Shown piece after piece: positions 1 to 9,570 of a stretch of 64,000 bases of DNA. The DNA comes from Roseiarcus sp963782255. GTDB lineage: Bacteria; Pseudomonadota; Alphaproteobacteria; Rhizobiales; Beijerinckiaceae. The notes under the pieces are model-generated. The model saw only the letters and a list, made by a program, of their open reading frames with translations. It was not told the DNA's origin and made no database searches. The translations under genes and the position numbers were made by a program. The stretch lies in NCBI GenBank assembly GCA_963782255.1, contig CAWAIS010000002.1, forward strand, positions 124,001-188,000. Reading direction: 5' to 3'. The number at the start of each line of letters is the position of its first letter. Position 1 is the stretch's first letter.

Positions 1-31
1 TAGGCCGTCCCAGCTGTGTTAGCCTCAGCGC

Positions 32-223
32 ATGAGCAATCCGTTCCGATATTTCAACAGCTCCCCAGAGGTCATCCGTCTGGTCGTGATGATGTACGTT
101 CGATATCCGCTGTCGCTGCGCAACGTCGAGGACCTCCTGGCCGAGCGCGGGATCGACATCAGCCACGAGACCATCAGCCGCCTCGGTCAATCGGGGGACA
201 ACCTCTTGAGGCTCCACAGCTAG
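32..223 (+). pseudogene. IS6-family transposase 5' fragment joined to an IS481-like 3' end
   Basis: The first ~50 codons match the N-terminus of IS6/IS26-type transposases: the 'YPLSLRNVEDLLAERGI' motif followed by 'SHETI'. After the shared 'SRL' tripeptide the reading continues as 'GDNLLRLHS' and a stop, the usual C-terminus of IS481-type transposases in this group of bacteria. The product is 63 residues against ~230-300 for either family, so it cannot be active. This is a junction of two broken elements. The IS481 attribution rests on a short tail. Confidence 0.6.
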
Positions 224-483
224 AGAGCGCACCGCTGAGGATCGGGCTGCTAAACCCAGGCAATGTTCCGGATCCGTCGTACATCTACTTGTCTATGTGA
301 AGCAGCCCGAGCAGCGAAAACGCCACCAGCAGCCACCAAGCGACTATTATCACGTGTTGATACTTCCGCGATTCCTCTGTCTCGCCACCCAAGGCAATTT
401 AAAATTTACAGTAGGGCATAACGGTGACGATACGTCGTGTTCCAGAACGAAGAAAGGACGAATTTTCGTGGCGGGGGCAGAGG

Positions 484-583
484 CGCATTCTGGTACGTGT
501 CCGTTCGGTCCTCCACGAATCACTGACGTTTGGCGACATCTGCGTTCATGGTCCAATCCGGATGGACCTCCTGAAGGCTTACC
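484..583 (-). mobile_element. IS481 left-end fragment
   Basis: Read on the minus strand, this stretch matches the left end of the IS481 element that starts near 53745, including the 'TTCAGGAGGT' terminus and the start of the transposase reading frame. A third copy of the same end lies near 9296. Only the terminus is left and no gene body follows. Confidence 0.6.
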
Positions 584-1620
584 GCTAGACGGCGGGCTCG
601 GGGCTTCTGCGTCTTCGACTGCGATCTTTAGTCGACGCCCTCGCCGGCTCAATTGCCAAACTCCAAAGGATGCTGACCACGCGGGATCAGCGCGCGGTGG
701 ATCCAAAAACCGTCGTAGCCAGCCACAGATCTCAGCCGCTCTGCCAACTGGGGATCGAGCCTGATCAAGCAACGTGAGCAGCTTCTCTCTATGTCGTTTC
801 TCTATGTCGTTCGGCAGCCCCATCGCCAATTCGGCTCGAATAACAGCCTATTCCCCTGATAGCCGAATTGGGTCTGGAGGCTAGCGTTTCCATGGCCCCA
901 TGCGAGTCCAGCACGTTGAGGGGGGCGCACCTTTGGCACGTTGAGGGGAGGCACCTTCGGCCCAAATCAAGGTCGTCCCCGAGTGTAGCCTTGCAGGCCG
1001 GCGAGGCGACCCAAAGCCGCGTCAATGCGAAATTGTCCTTGCACGTCTGCGGGAAGTCCGCCTGAGCGAGCGACTGCTCGAGAACGGCGAACTTTACAAA
1101 ACGCCACTCGTCGGTTCCTCAGTTTTCGTCATTGCTCGGCGTATGCGGTTGACACGCTGAGGTGGTTGCTCTTACTTTTAGACACGCTATGGTTGTCGAA
1201 GGTCTCAACTTTAGCCGTCAGACCGAACGGAGCGATCCTGGCTACTTATCCTTCCGCAAGAATTAAAGGCGGGGCAATTGCCACTTGGGGTTTTTTCGAT
1301 CACGACCGAAAAGGACACGCGCGCTCCTGACACTAAGGAGTCGGAGGTCGAGGCACGTATGCGGCTCGCAAACGCGCGCGCTCATCAATTGCTCGACTAT
1401 TGCGCCAGTGCTCTCGGGGAAAACATTCGTGGAACGGAAGAACTTTCGCGACGCATATCTTCTCTGCGAAAGGACATCGAATTGGGTGCTACCGATCGCC
1501 CACCACAACCCGCCGTGGACACGCCGGTTCATGGGCCGCAACGAGGTACTGAACCCGGCCGAAAAGTGTTGAGCCTGGGGCGATCGCAACTAGGTGCGGA
1601 TCTGGAAGGATGACCCCCAC
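584..1620. other. No supportable gene
   Basis: Several open frames exist on both strands but none has a recognisable domain, a good ribosome binding site and plausible composition together. The block lies between two transposase remnants and probably consists of degraded mobile DNA. Confidence 0.4.
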
Positions 1621-1626
1621 GGCCAA

Positions 1627-1809
1627 TCGACGAGGTCGTGATCGAAGGCGACACCGCTGGACAGCAAGGTCGGGCCAGAGCGCCGTCAGCGCCTTTTCCA
1701 GACCCAGCGTGCCATCGATGACGAGCAATTCCGGCGTCGACAATCCGCGCTTGGCGAGACCGTCAAGCAGCGCGAGCTAGGCCGCATCGCTTTCCCAGCC
1801 CATGCCCTT
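1627..1809 (-). pseudogene. IS256-family transposase internal fragment
   Basis: The minus strand encodes 'LLVIDGTLGLEKAL' followed by 'LWPDLAVQRC', the region around the second catalytic aspartate of Mutator/IS256 transposases. Nothing before or after it continues the protein. It is a different IS256 subtype from the longer remnant at 4312. Inactive fragment. Confidence 0.65.
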
Positions 1810-2313
1810 TGATCGCAAGGTGGGCTTATTGGCCGTCCGCGTCAACGCCGAAGCGACCGCCACCCGAGATCGAGACCTTCGTGTCGAGCGGACGGGCACG
1901 ATCGTGCGTCGAGCATCAGCAGGACCATCGGTTCCTCTCGAGCGAGCGCCCGTTGCAGGCCTCCCAATCGCCCTTCACCTTCCGCCAACTCCGGTTGACC
2001 ACTTCCATGTCGGCCGGCGCACCGGAGGGCTCCTCCTCCACAGCATGTCTTCAATAAATCCGCGCCAGCGAGGGCGTACTCGATCGCGTCAAACAAAGAC
2101 CTCGGCGGCAATAGCCGCCTCCTGGGATCGCCCGTCATGGCGTGGTCTCCGTTCCAGCCCGCTAACGCCGGACTCATTTGGGTTGAGCAGCCCGGAGACT
2201 ACGTCGACCCAATTCCAACCACTCCACAAAGGGGCTGGTAGAAAAGTACGCCGCTCGCAATATACCGAGGGGCGCGCATGAGGTCTTACCAAGCGCTAGT
2301 GGCTTTCGATTTC

Positions 2314-2563
2314 CTACGAATGCCGGATCGGGGCTTGACGCGAGGCTGAACGGATCGAGTCGCAAACATGGAACATTGTCATGTCTAGGAAATACAAAAG
2401 GCTTTCGTCGCGTGATTTGCCGACGAGCTCCCGAATTTTACCCAATCTGTTAGCGACCTCCACCAGAATATCCGTTTCAGACTTATACTTACGCTTTTTA
2501 TCGCTCTCGCGCGTCTCGCGCGCCGCAAACCCCGGCTCTCGTGCACCAAAGTTCCAGAAACAT
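2314..2563 (-). pseudogene. Small helical protein gene A, frameshifted copy
   Basis: Homologue of the intact 88-residue gene at 26306-26572. Relative to that copy there is one extra G a few codons after the ATG, which throws the frame into a stop. A CAG codon near the end has also become TAG. The remaining in-frame sequence still shows 'DILVEVANRLGKI' and 'LLYFLDMTMFH'. Function unknown. Confidence 0.55.
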
Positions 2564-2719
2564 GTGGAAATCCCCCTCTTGTAGACAGACGTTGCCGATC
2601 TGCCCTCTCTGGCTTTCGGGAAGCTTACTCCGAATAATTACGACCCCCAATTCGGTGTCCCCCGGACTCCAAAGTGCTGACGACGCTAACACAGCTTTGA
2701 GCCTCTGAACACAATTATT

Positions 2720-2950
2720 TCATTCATACGCCGCAGTTTTGACAAAATGTCGTAACTTAGAAAACATCTCATTGCGCTGTTTGGCCTTGTGAATTCTGGC
2801 CTTTCTCAGAAGGTCCTCATCTATTTCTTCAGTCAACCCCAAAGCCCGCTCAATAAGATGTGACAGCATTTTAATGTCTATCAGCTGAGCAGCCGAGCTT
2901 GCTTTCCTCAATCTAGAAATGACATCTGACAGCATATCGGCTCTCGACAT
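2720..2950 (-). CDS. Small helical hypothetical protein B (copy 1)
   Basis: 76-residue protein predicted to be mostly alpha-helical, with the segment 'MLSDVISRLRKASSAAQ' followed by 'LIDIKMLSHLIERAL' and a basic C-terminal half. The start at 'MSRADML' is preferred because both copies of the repeat share it; a 12-codon upstream extension exists only here. The downstream copy at 26726 is nearly identical, so the reading frame has been kept after duplication. Its pattern (a charged helix, then L-x-x-L/M-hydrophobic-D-x-x-M/L) loosely resembles that of gene A next to it, so the two may be distant paralogues. No family recognised. Confidence 0.5.
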   Translation of the reverse strand: MSRADMLSDVISRLRKASSAAQLIDIKMLSHLIERALGLTEEIDEDLLRKARIHKAKQRNEMFSKLRHFVKTAAYE

Positions 2951-3087
2951 TTGTTGCTGTTTTACAACCACGGTGCCCCCGGACAAATATAACGCTCAAG
3001 TCCCACGCCGAACGTAGACAAAGATAACAGAGACCTCAAACGAATTATGCAACAATAGATCAATGTAATAATTTTGCGCTCATCGAG

Positions 3088-3504
3088 GTGGCCTGGACAT
3101 ACCGCTACCCCGCGAGAGTCAGCGAGACCTTGAGAGCGCGGTTGGAGGGGCTGCCGAAGCCCGTGCGCGACATTGCCTGGCCGATGGTCGATAGGAAAGC
3201 AGCGATCTCGACGAGCGGATCGCCGCCACGACGACAGGCAGCTTCTTAACTGTGGCGCTGAGCCGGCGGTACCGGCCAGCGTAAGGGCGACGCTCTTCGC
3301 GCCCGACGCCCGTTCTCTAGACCGAGGAAAGCCCCGAGACGAGGACACGGAAGGCGGTAACCAACCCGCAATAAGAGTTTGATCAACCGTCGTCTCTTGC
3401 TCCACTCCCAGCCCTGCGCAGGCAATGGTCTTTCTCGCCGACGGCGAGCTCGCCGAGCGGGCGCTCAACCGCCCCGCACCTCTTGACCGCGAACATAAGA
3501 GCTA
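3088..3504 (+). pseudogene. IS110-family transposase C-terminal remnant (scrambled)
   Basis: The plus strand begins with 'ARVSETLRARLEGLP' and 'VRDIAW', the linker before the Tnp20 domain of IS110 transposases. The homologous remnant at 31056-31440 continues into 'LCARCRRLSATGKK' and 'VVAAIAREM'. Here that middle portion is inverted and mutated. The tail 'FLADGELAERALNR' follows. Dead remnant. Confidence 0.55.
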
Positions 3505-3804
3505 AACGGTCATTGCAGTCGGGGTCGTCTCAAGCAGAGAGCCTCGAAGCACAAATTCGCCCAATCGCCTTCGAAGACCCATGATGGCGTCCGTATCTGA
3601 GGACTGAGCCCAGTGATGCGCTTTCCGCCAGCTGATCCTAATTTCCGGCTCAATTCCGGGAATGGTTCCCGCCTCGACCCGAAGGCCACGCCTTAGTTCC
3701 CGCGAGGCGAACGCTTTGGCGGCGTCTTCGGTCAGATGCTGGGTAAGGAGCCACTCGACCTCGCGCCCCACCGCTCGGGTCGTCGATACGAACCATGAAG
3801 TCAT
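3502..3804 (-). CDS. Hypothetical protein, 100 aa
   Basis: Open frame starting 'MTSWFVSTTRAVGREVEW' with a GGAG Shine-Dalgarno eight bases before the ATG. It contains 'LTQHLTEDAAKAFASREL', which looks like an amphipathic helix. A copy in the inverted block at 30758 keeps the first ~55 codons but is frameshifted after 'GTIPGIEP'. No domain recognised. Its position between transposase remnants and the presence of a decayed twin leave open whether it is a passenger gene or part of an old element. Confidence 0.45.
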   Translation of the reverse strand: MTSWFVSTTRAVGREVEWLLTQHLTEDAAKAFASRELRRGLRVEAGTIPGIEPEIRISWRKAHHWAQSSDTDAIMGLRRRLGEFVLRGSLLETTPTAMTV

Positions 3805-4039
3805 CAGCGCTGCTCCTTTTTACTCTTTGCCCTTCCGTGCGTCGTTATGAAGCAATTCGATTGTGTTAACCTTATGGCAACCTTAAGTTGTGGCCGTTCT
3901 CTGATTCTTCGGCTTTTTTCTTCCTCGAAAGGGTTGTGCGGTGGAACCGTGAACAACTGTGGGTTGCGTCAACGAAGGGGACAGATCGGAATCGAATCAC
4001 AGAGGTCACGTCATGGCGCGAAAATGGATCTTGCTACGT

Positions 4040-4165
4040 CTCACGAGCCTTTCGCCAAGCCCGCCAAAGCTTGGCCTCAAACACGTCAGGACCCGACCGT
4101 ACACCTCCAGAACCGCAAGGCGAAACGCTTCATTCAGACCCGGTTGCGCGAACGAGCGGGTCGTG
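4040..4165 (+). pseudogene. IS481 transposase internal fragment
   Basis: The plus strand reads 'KLGLKHVRTRPYTSRT', which corresponds to 'KLGLKHIRTKPYTPKT' in the IS481 transposase at 53820, the stretch just before the catalytic glutamate. The frame then shifts. An inverted, shortened copy lies at about 30440-30560. Confidence 0.6.
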
Positions 4166-4311
4166 TTCCGAGTGGTGGTGTAGCTCTGCGGGAGCAAGCC
4201 GCTCGCGAAGCGCGCTCCCCATACGCCGTAGCGAGCGAGCGGCTTGCGGCGGTCATCGGCGGCTTTTCGGTAGGTTCGGGTTGCGAACACAAACGCAACT
4301 GAGGACCTCCG

Positions 4312-5506
4312 ATGACCGACGAGATGATGAACCTTCGCGCGCTGGTGGAGAAGGCCCCCGACGCGGATATCTTACGCGACATGATCGCGTTTGCCGCTGA
4401 GCGGCTGACGGAGATGGAGGTCGGCGCGCGGACCGGCGCCGCTCACGGCGAGCGTTCGCCCGACCGGCTGGCGCAGCGCAACGGCTATCGCGACCGGGAC
4501 TGGGAGACGCGCGCCGGCACGATCGAGCTGCGGATCCCGAAGCAGCGGAAAGGTTCGTACTTCCCAAGCTTTCTGGAGCCGCGGCGGATGGCGGAGAAAG
4601 CGCTGACCGCGGTCATCCTGGAGGCCTGCAAGGCGTGTCGACCCGCTCGGTCGACGATCTCGTCCGGGCGATGGGCGGCACGGGCGTCTCCAAGAGCCAG
4701 GTGTCGCGGCTGTGCGAGGAGATCGACGAGCGGGTCAAGGCCTTCCTCGATCGCCCGCTCGAAGGCGACTGGCCTTATGTCTGGCCGGACGCGATTTACG
4801 TGAAGGTTCGCCGCAACCATCGCATCGTTTCAGTCGCGGTAATCGTCGCCGTCGGCGTGAATACGGACGGGCGGCGGGAGGTGCTGGGCATGGACATTGG
4901 CCGGTCCGAAGCCGAGACCTTCTGGACCGAGTTCTTGCGCAAGCTGCGAAGGCGGGGCCTGCGCGGCGTCAAACTGGTCGTTTCCGACGCCCACGAAGGA
5001 ATCAAGGCCGCCGTCGCCAAGCTGATGAACGCGACCTGGCAGCGCTGTCGCGTGCACACGATGCGCAACGCGCTTTGCTCACGCCGGCAAGAGCAGCCGG
5101 CGCGTCGTTTCCGCCTTCATGGCCACCGCCTTCGCTCAGGACAGCGCCGACGCCGCCAAGGCGCAATGGCGCAAGATCGCCGACCAGCTCAGGTCCAACC
5201 TGCCCAAGCTCTCGGCCTTCATGGACGAGGCCGAGACCGACGCGCTCGCCTATATGAGCTTTCCCGCCGACCATTGGTCGAAGATCCACTCCACCAATAG
5301 GGAATAAACTCGAACGGCTCAACGGCGAAATCAAACGGCGGACTGAGGTCGTCGGCATCTTCCCCAACGACGACGCCATCGTCAGGCTCGTCGGCGCAAC
5401 CCTCCTGGAACAGAACGACGAATGGGCGGTCCAGCGCGCCCGCTACATGACCCTGGAAACCATGGCCGCCTCGAGCGATGATCCCGTCGTCGGATTGCTG
5501 ATCTGA
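4312..5506 (+). pseudogene. IS256-family (Mutator-type) transposase, multiply frameshifted
   Basis: Nearly the whole ~400-codon transposase can be followed but in several frames. It starts at 'MTDEMMNLRALVEKAPDADI', continues through 'DRLAQRNGYRDRDWETR' and 'RKGSYFPSFLEPRR', shifts frame near 4630 before 'STRSVDDLVRAMGG', and continues to the catalytic motifs 'LGMDIGRSEAETFW' and 'VVSDAHEGIKAAV'. It then loses frame near 5085 and again near 5295, and ends with 'NDDAIVRLVGATLLEQNDE' before the stop. The D-D-E fold would be complete without these shifts, so this was a full element that has decayed in place. Confidence 0.85.
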
Positions 5507-5876
5507 CCGATCCGGCCCCCGTCGTGGTCAGCCCCGTCCAGCTACACCACGCCACAGGACACGATCGAGGTTGGACATGGGAGAGTAAAGTTGAGGTCTT
5601 TTGTGACCTTACGTCGATGTCGCGAAGACGAACATATGGCTGCGATTGCGGAAAGCGGCCCGGACGGGAGGAGAGGGCACCGTTACTCAGGAGACCGAGA
5701 AAGCTCAGGGCGATTGAGCGCACAAGATTCCTGACACTCCCGGCTCAGCCGATACGGTCGTGCCAGCGTTACCGCGACTATATGGTTTTAGTCCTACCCG
5801 CCCGTCAGATACTGCTTCGCTATCGCCGCATCCACAACAGAGGGTCGTTGGACGATGGCGCATCGGTGCCCGCACA
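5507..5876. other. No supportable gene
   Basis: Spacer between the IS256 remnant and the 3' end of the broken PEP-CTERM gene. Open frames here have no recognisable domain or ribosome binding site. Confidence 0.4.
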
Positions 5877-6014
5877 TCAAGTCAGAAGTTCGAGCTCACG
5901 GCCAGCCGATCGTCCTTCCGGCCGGACAGGCCTTTGAGTGGCGCGCCCGTTTGCACGAAGGATTTTCTTCCTACGGATGTGGGCAATTCCACCGGCGCCA
6001 ATCAATAGCATAAT

Positions 6015-7024
6015 AGGGCTATGCACTTAACTCAAGTGGCCCAAGCTGTTGTGGTTCGGCCGTGGCTGATTATCCCCGCACGGTGCTGGAGTTTCGCGCT
6101 TGGTTCGTAGACGAAGCAGCGTGCCTTGACTATGTCGCGCGGCTGCGGTGGCCGGAAGGCTTCCGCTGTCCGATATGCGGCACGGCGGATCATTGGGTGA
6201 CGGCGCGAGGCTTGCGTCACTGCCGTCGGTGCGACCGACAGACGTCGGCGACGGCGGGAAGCCTGTTCGCGGACACCCATTTGCCCTTGCGCGTGTGGTT
6301 CGAAGCGCTCTGGCACGTGACCAGCCAGAAAGGCGGGACCAGCGCTCTGGGCCTGCAGCGGGTGTTGGGGCTGGGGAGCTACCGCACGGCGTGGACATTG
6401 CTGCACAAATTGCGTCGGGCGATGGTTCGTCTCGGTCGTGAGCGGCTGCAAGGCATGGTCGAAGTCGACGAGATTTTCATCGGCGGCCCGAACCCGGGCA
6501 AGCGTGGGCGCGGAGCGCAAGGCAAGGTATTGGTGGTGGTCGCAGCCCAACAGGCGGCCAAGGGGATCGGTCGCATCCGGCTGGCGCGCGTGCCCGACGC
6601 TTCAGCCAAGAGCCTGGAGGCGGCGATCACCGCCTCGGTTGAGCCTGGCAGCCAAGTGCGCACGGACGACTGGAGGGGTTACAACGGACTCGACCGGCTG
6701 GGCTATCGCCGCGAAATCGCCCGCGCCAGCGCGGACGTGGGCGAAAACCTGTTGCCGCTGGCCAACCGCGTCGCGTCGCTGCTGAAGCGATGGCTGCTCG
6801 GGACGCACCAGGGAGCCGTCAGTGTCACACACATCGACTATTACCTGGATGAGTACACCTTCCGCTTCAATCGCCGAACATCGGGATCGCGCGGACTGCT
6901 GTTCCTGAGGTTGATGCAGCAAGCCGTCGATCTCGGTCCGCTCCCCGCGAAAGAAATCCGAGGCGGCAGATCCCCTGTCCCCGGCACAACCAGTTGATCG
7001 AACTTGAGTCAAGTGCATAGCCAT
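6015..7024 (+). mobile_element. IS1595-family insertion sequence, copy 1 (1010 bp)
   Basis: Terminal inverted repeats read GGCTATGCACTTAACTCAAG at the left and the complement with one change at the right. Comparison with the uninterrupted paralogue near 40815 shows that ATAGCATAAT is present once there and twice here (6005-6014 and 7025-7034), so a 10-bp target duplication was made. One gene, which appears intact. The second copy at 12448 has the same length. Confidence 0.9.
6062..6997 (+). CDS. IS1595-family transposase
   Basis: 311 residues, normal length for the family. An N-terminal zinc ribbon shows 'CPIC' near residue 37 and 'CRRC' near residue 57. The ISXO2-type DDE domain follows: 'VEVDEIFIGG' (first aspartate), 'VRTDDWRGYN' (second aspartate) and 'YYLDEYTFRFNRR' (last acidic residue). 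A GTG start is the first usable codon after the left terminus; no ATG lies early in the frame. It catalyses cut-and-paste or replicative movement of its own element. Copy 2 differs by a nonsense codon, so this copy is the likely source of transposase for both. Confidence 0.9.
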   Translation: MADYPRTVLEFRAWFVDEAACLDYVARLRWPEGFRCPICGTADHWVTARGLRHCRRCDRQTSATAGSLFADTHLPLRVWFEALWHVTSQKGGTSALGLQRVLGLGSYRTAWTLLHKLRRAMVRLGRERLQGMVEVDEIFIGGPNPGKRGRGAQGKVLVVVAAQQAAKGIGRIRLARVPDASAKSLEAAITASVEPGSQVRTDDWRGYNGLDRLGYRREIARASADVGENLLPLANRVASLLKRWLLGTHQGAVSVTHIDYYLDEYTFRFNRRTSGSRGLLFLRLMQQAVDLGPLPAKEIRGGRSPVPGTTS

Positions 7025-7534
7025 ATAGCATAATAGGCAGAGGAATTTCAGGGATAGCCGCCGTGGGTGGCCCGGACCCAGAAAACTCCACTAGCGGGGG
7101 CAGGTTGTAGCCAATCGGATCTGGAAATCCGACCGGAACCGGAAGTCCGACAGGAACCGGAAGTCCGACAGGAACCGGAAGTCCGACAGGAACCGGAAAT
7201 GGTTCGGAACTGCCCGGATTTGAGAAGTCTAACGTCGGGGCGACTGCAGTCGACAAGGAGCTTGACTCTGCCGTGATGACAAGGTCGCCGCCCGAGATCA
7301 GAATTGCGATTTCCCCTCCTTGCACCGACCAGAATGTGCCGCCGCGTGGCTGCGGTCCGGCATGGCCATCGTAAAACTTTGTGGTTAAATCTCCCTGCCC
7401 TGTTGGAGATGATTCGCTATTGGTTGCGTTCCAGGAATACGCTAATCCATCCGAGAGCAAATCCTCATAAATCTCGCAACTGATGACATTACTTGACGTG
7501 CCACCGCCTGAGCAACCCGCGTGTCCCGTTCTTA

Positions 7535-8472
7535 GAGTTTGTCCGGAAACATCATGTGGGATTGCATAGTTTTCGCAGCATGAGGCGGATGGAAGCGAGG
7601 CGGAGGAACGCGAGCGCCTTGCGGTTGAGGCATTCCCAGTCCTTGGCCAGCCGTCGGCAGCGGCCGAGCCAGGCAAAGGTGCGTTCGCCGATCCAGCGCT
7701 TGGGCAGGACGACGAAGGCCTTGGCCTGATCCGATCGCTTGACGATCTCGACCTTCACGCGCGCCAGAGTTCGTCCGATGGCGGTCTGAAATTGCGGCCC
7801 TCGATAGCCGCCGTCGGCAAAGAGCCTGGTCAGGAACGGAAAGGCGCCGAACAAGGTCGCCATCAGCGCCGCGCCGCCGTCGCGGTCCTGGATGTCGGCG
7901 GCGTGGACGATCGCATGCATCAACAGGCCCTGCGTATCGACGAGGATGTGGCGCTTTTTGCCCATGATTTTCTTGCCGGCGTCGTAACCCGCCGGATCGA
8001 TGCAGGTCCCCCTTTTTCCGCGCTCTTGACGCTCTGGCTGTCGATGATCGCGGCGGTCGGGCTCGCCTCGCGAGCGGCCGCTTCGCGACACTTCACGTAG
8101 AGCGCGTCGTGGATGCGATCGAGCGTGCCGTCCCAACTCCAGCGATCGAAGTAATCGTAAAGCGTCGAACGCGGCGGCAGGTCCTTCGGCACGGCGCGCC
8201 ATTGGCAGCCGGTGCTCAGGACATACATCAGGCCGTTGACGACCTCGCGCTCATCGACATGACGTCGGTTGCCGCCGCGCTTGGCCGGTGGAATGAACGG
8301 CTCGACATGCGCCCATTCCGCGTCGGTCAGATCGCTCGGATAGCGCAGCCGACTGCGGTCGTAGCGAGCGCGATTTTCGTTGGTCCACATCAGCGACCCC
8401 CCCAAGCGATTCGGGCCGCCTTCCTTGAATCATAAGCGATTCCAACAATTCGTTAAGTTCCCGGACGGGCTC
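7535..8472 (-). mobile_element. IS5-family (IS427-like) insertion sequence, copy 1 (938 bp)
   Basis: Ends read GAGTTTGTCCGG and, at the other side, CCGGACGGGCTC, an imperfect inverted repeat of the GAGYCYGTCCGG type. The target triplet TTA is duplicated (7532-7534 and 8473-8475), as shown by the uninterrupted paralogue near 40310. A second copy is at 38402-39338. Confidence 0.9.
7552..8390 (-). CDS. IS5/IS427-type transposase in two overlapping frames (putative -1 frameshift)
   Basis: The first frame starts at 'MWTNENRARYDRSRLRYPSD' and includes 'DAEWAHVEPFIPPAKRGGN' and the first catalytic aspartate in 'AAIIDSQSVKSAEKGG'. The second frame, offset by -1, carries 'IDPAGYDAGKKIMGKKRH', the second aspartate in 'FADGGYRGPQ' and the C-terminal 'RTFAWLGRCRRLAKDWE' with the R...E signature. 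The frames meet on an A5G5 run (complement at 8012-8021), a plausible slippery site for -1 slippage giving the fused active enzyme, as known for several IS5 relatives. The same run is kept in copy 2. Confidence 0.8.
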
Positions 8473-8981
8473 TTAGGATTTGAGCCTCAGGCGACAAAGG
8501 TTTTGTTGGCGTATCAAATCTTGAAGGCCATTGAACCGAGACGAACTGATATCCAAAAGAGCCAATGGGAAATCCCGCGGTGTCGTCGCTTAAGAACTCG
8601 CCCGATATAATTGAGTCAACGCGCCCAGAATTTATGACAGTCGCGGGAATTTGACTGGCATCGAACTGTTTCAATGAATAATCAATCTTAAGGTCGTAAC
8701 CGAATTGCGTCGATCGCGCCTGGTCATGAGCGCCGGTCTGGTCCAGCGAGTCTGGAACTTCAACGACGTGGTCATTTAAAATCGGAGCTCCAGGCCGTCC
8801 TATGTCTTCGACTTCGGCTGAGGCCGTCGATACTCGCGCAAAAACAACCACGGCCGTCGCCGTCAACGATAAAGCCCTAAGTGACAATGGCCCCCCCATG
8901 TCCCCTGGAAACTCGTATTTTTAACCTAGAGAGGCTTGAACCTATTAGCCTCGCACGCATGTAGCAACTTCAGCGTGTATG

Positions 8982-9010
8982 CTGATAACGTAACGACCAC
9001 AGCGTGTCAA
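8982..9010 (-). promoter_or_regulatory. Promoter of the broken PEP-CTERM gene
   Basis: On the minus strand TTGACA (9010-9005) and TATCAG (8987-8982) are separated by 17 bases. The paralogue at 39784 keeps the same two boxes at the same spacing although the spacer sequence has diverged. This conservation supports a sigma-70-type promoter about 80 bases before the start codon. Confidence 0.6.
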
Positions 9011-9295
9011 TATTTTGTGTCACGCCTCCGTCCTACCCATGGCCGCGATCCGCGAAGATTTAGTTAGGCTCAGCCACCCGCTGGCGTGCCTTCTCCTACT
9101 CGCTGAGGTGAAGGCGTAGGCTTGCTGGAAAAGAGGATTGCGATGCACCTGCCTGAATCGCAACAGGAAGGCGGGCTTTCGGTTGGCGCCGACGGCCCGC
9201 AGGGAGATCCTGATGCAGAGACTATCCGCGCCTCAGCGCACGCGCGAGGAGCTTGGCGCGTTGATGAACGGAGACCTGGGGACTGCGGAGGAACG
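9011..9295. other. No supportable gene
   Basis: Open frames at 9122-9334 and 9138-9737 overlap each other and run into an IS481 remnant. The peptide 'LMQRLSAPQRTREELGALM' looks protein-like and may be a transposase scrap, but I cannot assign it. Confidence 0.35.
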
Positions 9296-9570
9296 CAGCG
9301 AGGTTGTCCATTCGGTTTGGACCGAGAACGCTGATGTCACCAACTCAGTGATTCGCGCAGGAACCGAATGGACACCCACAAGAATGCGCGTTTGCGGTTC
9401 GAGGCCGAGGGCGTGGAGGGCTTGCGCGACCGCTCCTCGAGGCCGCTTTCATCCCCGAGCCAACCGACGCTGGCCGTCTGCGCGGCGGTCGAGGCTTTGC
9501 GCAGGCAGCGTCACACGGGCAAGCAGATCGCCGCCGAGGTCGGTGTTTCGGCGGCGACCATTAGATGTGA
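9296..9570 (+). pseudogene. IS481 transposase 5' remnant with internal deletion
   Basis: It contains the IS481 left end and then 'MDTHKNA', directly followed by 'RFEAEGVEGLRDRSSRPLSS' and 'GKQIAAEVGVSAATI'. Compared with the copy at 53820, about 40 codons covering the first helix-turn-helix are missing, and the frame is lost after 'SAATI'. Dead remnant. Confidence 0.75.

Larger units (their letters stand above)
2125..2990. repeat. Long direct repeat A, copy 1
   Basis: This ~866-bp block is repeated in the same orientation at 26128-26995 with only scattered differences. Each copy carries, on the minus strand, the two small genes described below. Similarity ends abruptly at both sides, which suggests copying as a unit, possibly within a larger mobile segment. 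The sequence outside the block is unrelated between copies. Confidence 0.85.
3088..4160. repeat. Inverted repeat block D, copy 1
   Basis: Most of this block recurs in reverse orientation at about 30430-31452. It contains an IS110 C-terminal remnant, a 100-codon open frame and an IS481 remnant. Part of it (about 3210-3300) lies in the opposite orientation relative to the other copy, so one copy has had a small internal inversion. Confidence 0.7.
5877..8899 (-). pseudogene. PEP-CTERM-like exported protein gene, broken by two insertion sequences
   Basis: This is a paralogue of the N-terminal half of the protein at 39892. Its 5' part (8899 to 8473) encodes the signal peptide 'ALSLTATAVVVFARVSTASA' and the secreted domain. 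An IS5-family element (7535-8472) then interrupts it with a 3-bp TTA duplication. The middle part (7531-7035) carries an 18-bp tandem repeat (7128-7200) coding for 'VPVGLP' units. An IS1595 (6015-7024) interrupts it again inside the C-terminal 'AIPEIPLPIML' motif. The last part reads 'LIGAGGIA' and 'RRKK' and ends 29 codons later at a stop at 5877-5879. Removing both elements and one copy of each duplication restores a continuous frame of about 350 codons. This copy shows the ancestral end of the protein, which the fused paralogue has lost. Confidence 0.85.

Noticed and set aside
7128..7200. 18-bp repeats as a regulatory iteron
   Set aside because: They lie inside the PEP-CTERM reading frame and encode 'VPVGLP' units; the same repeats are in the intact paralogue.
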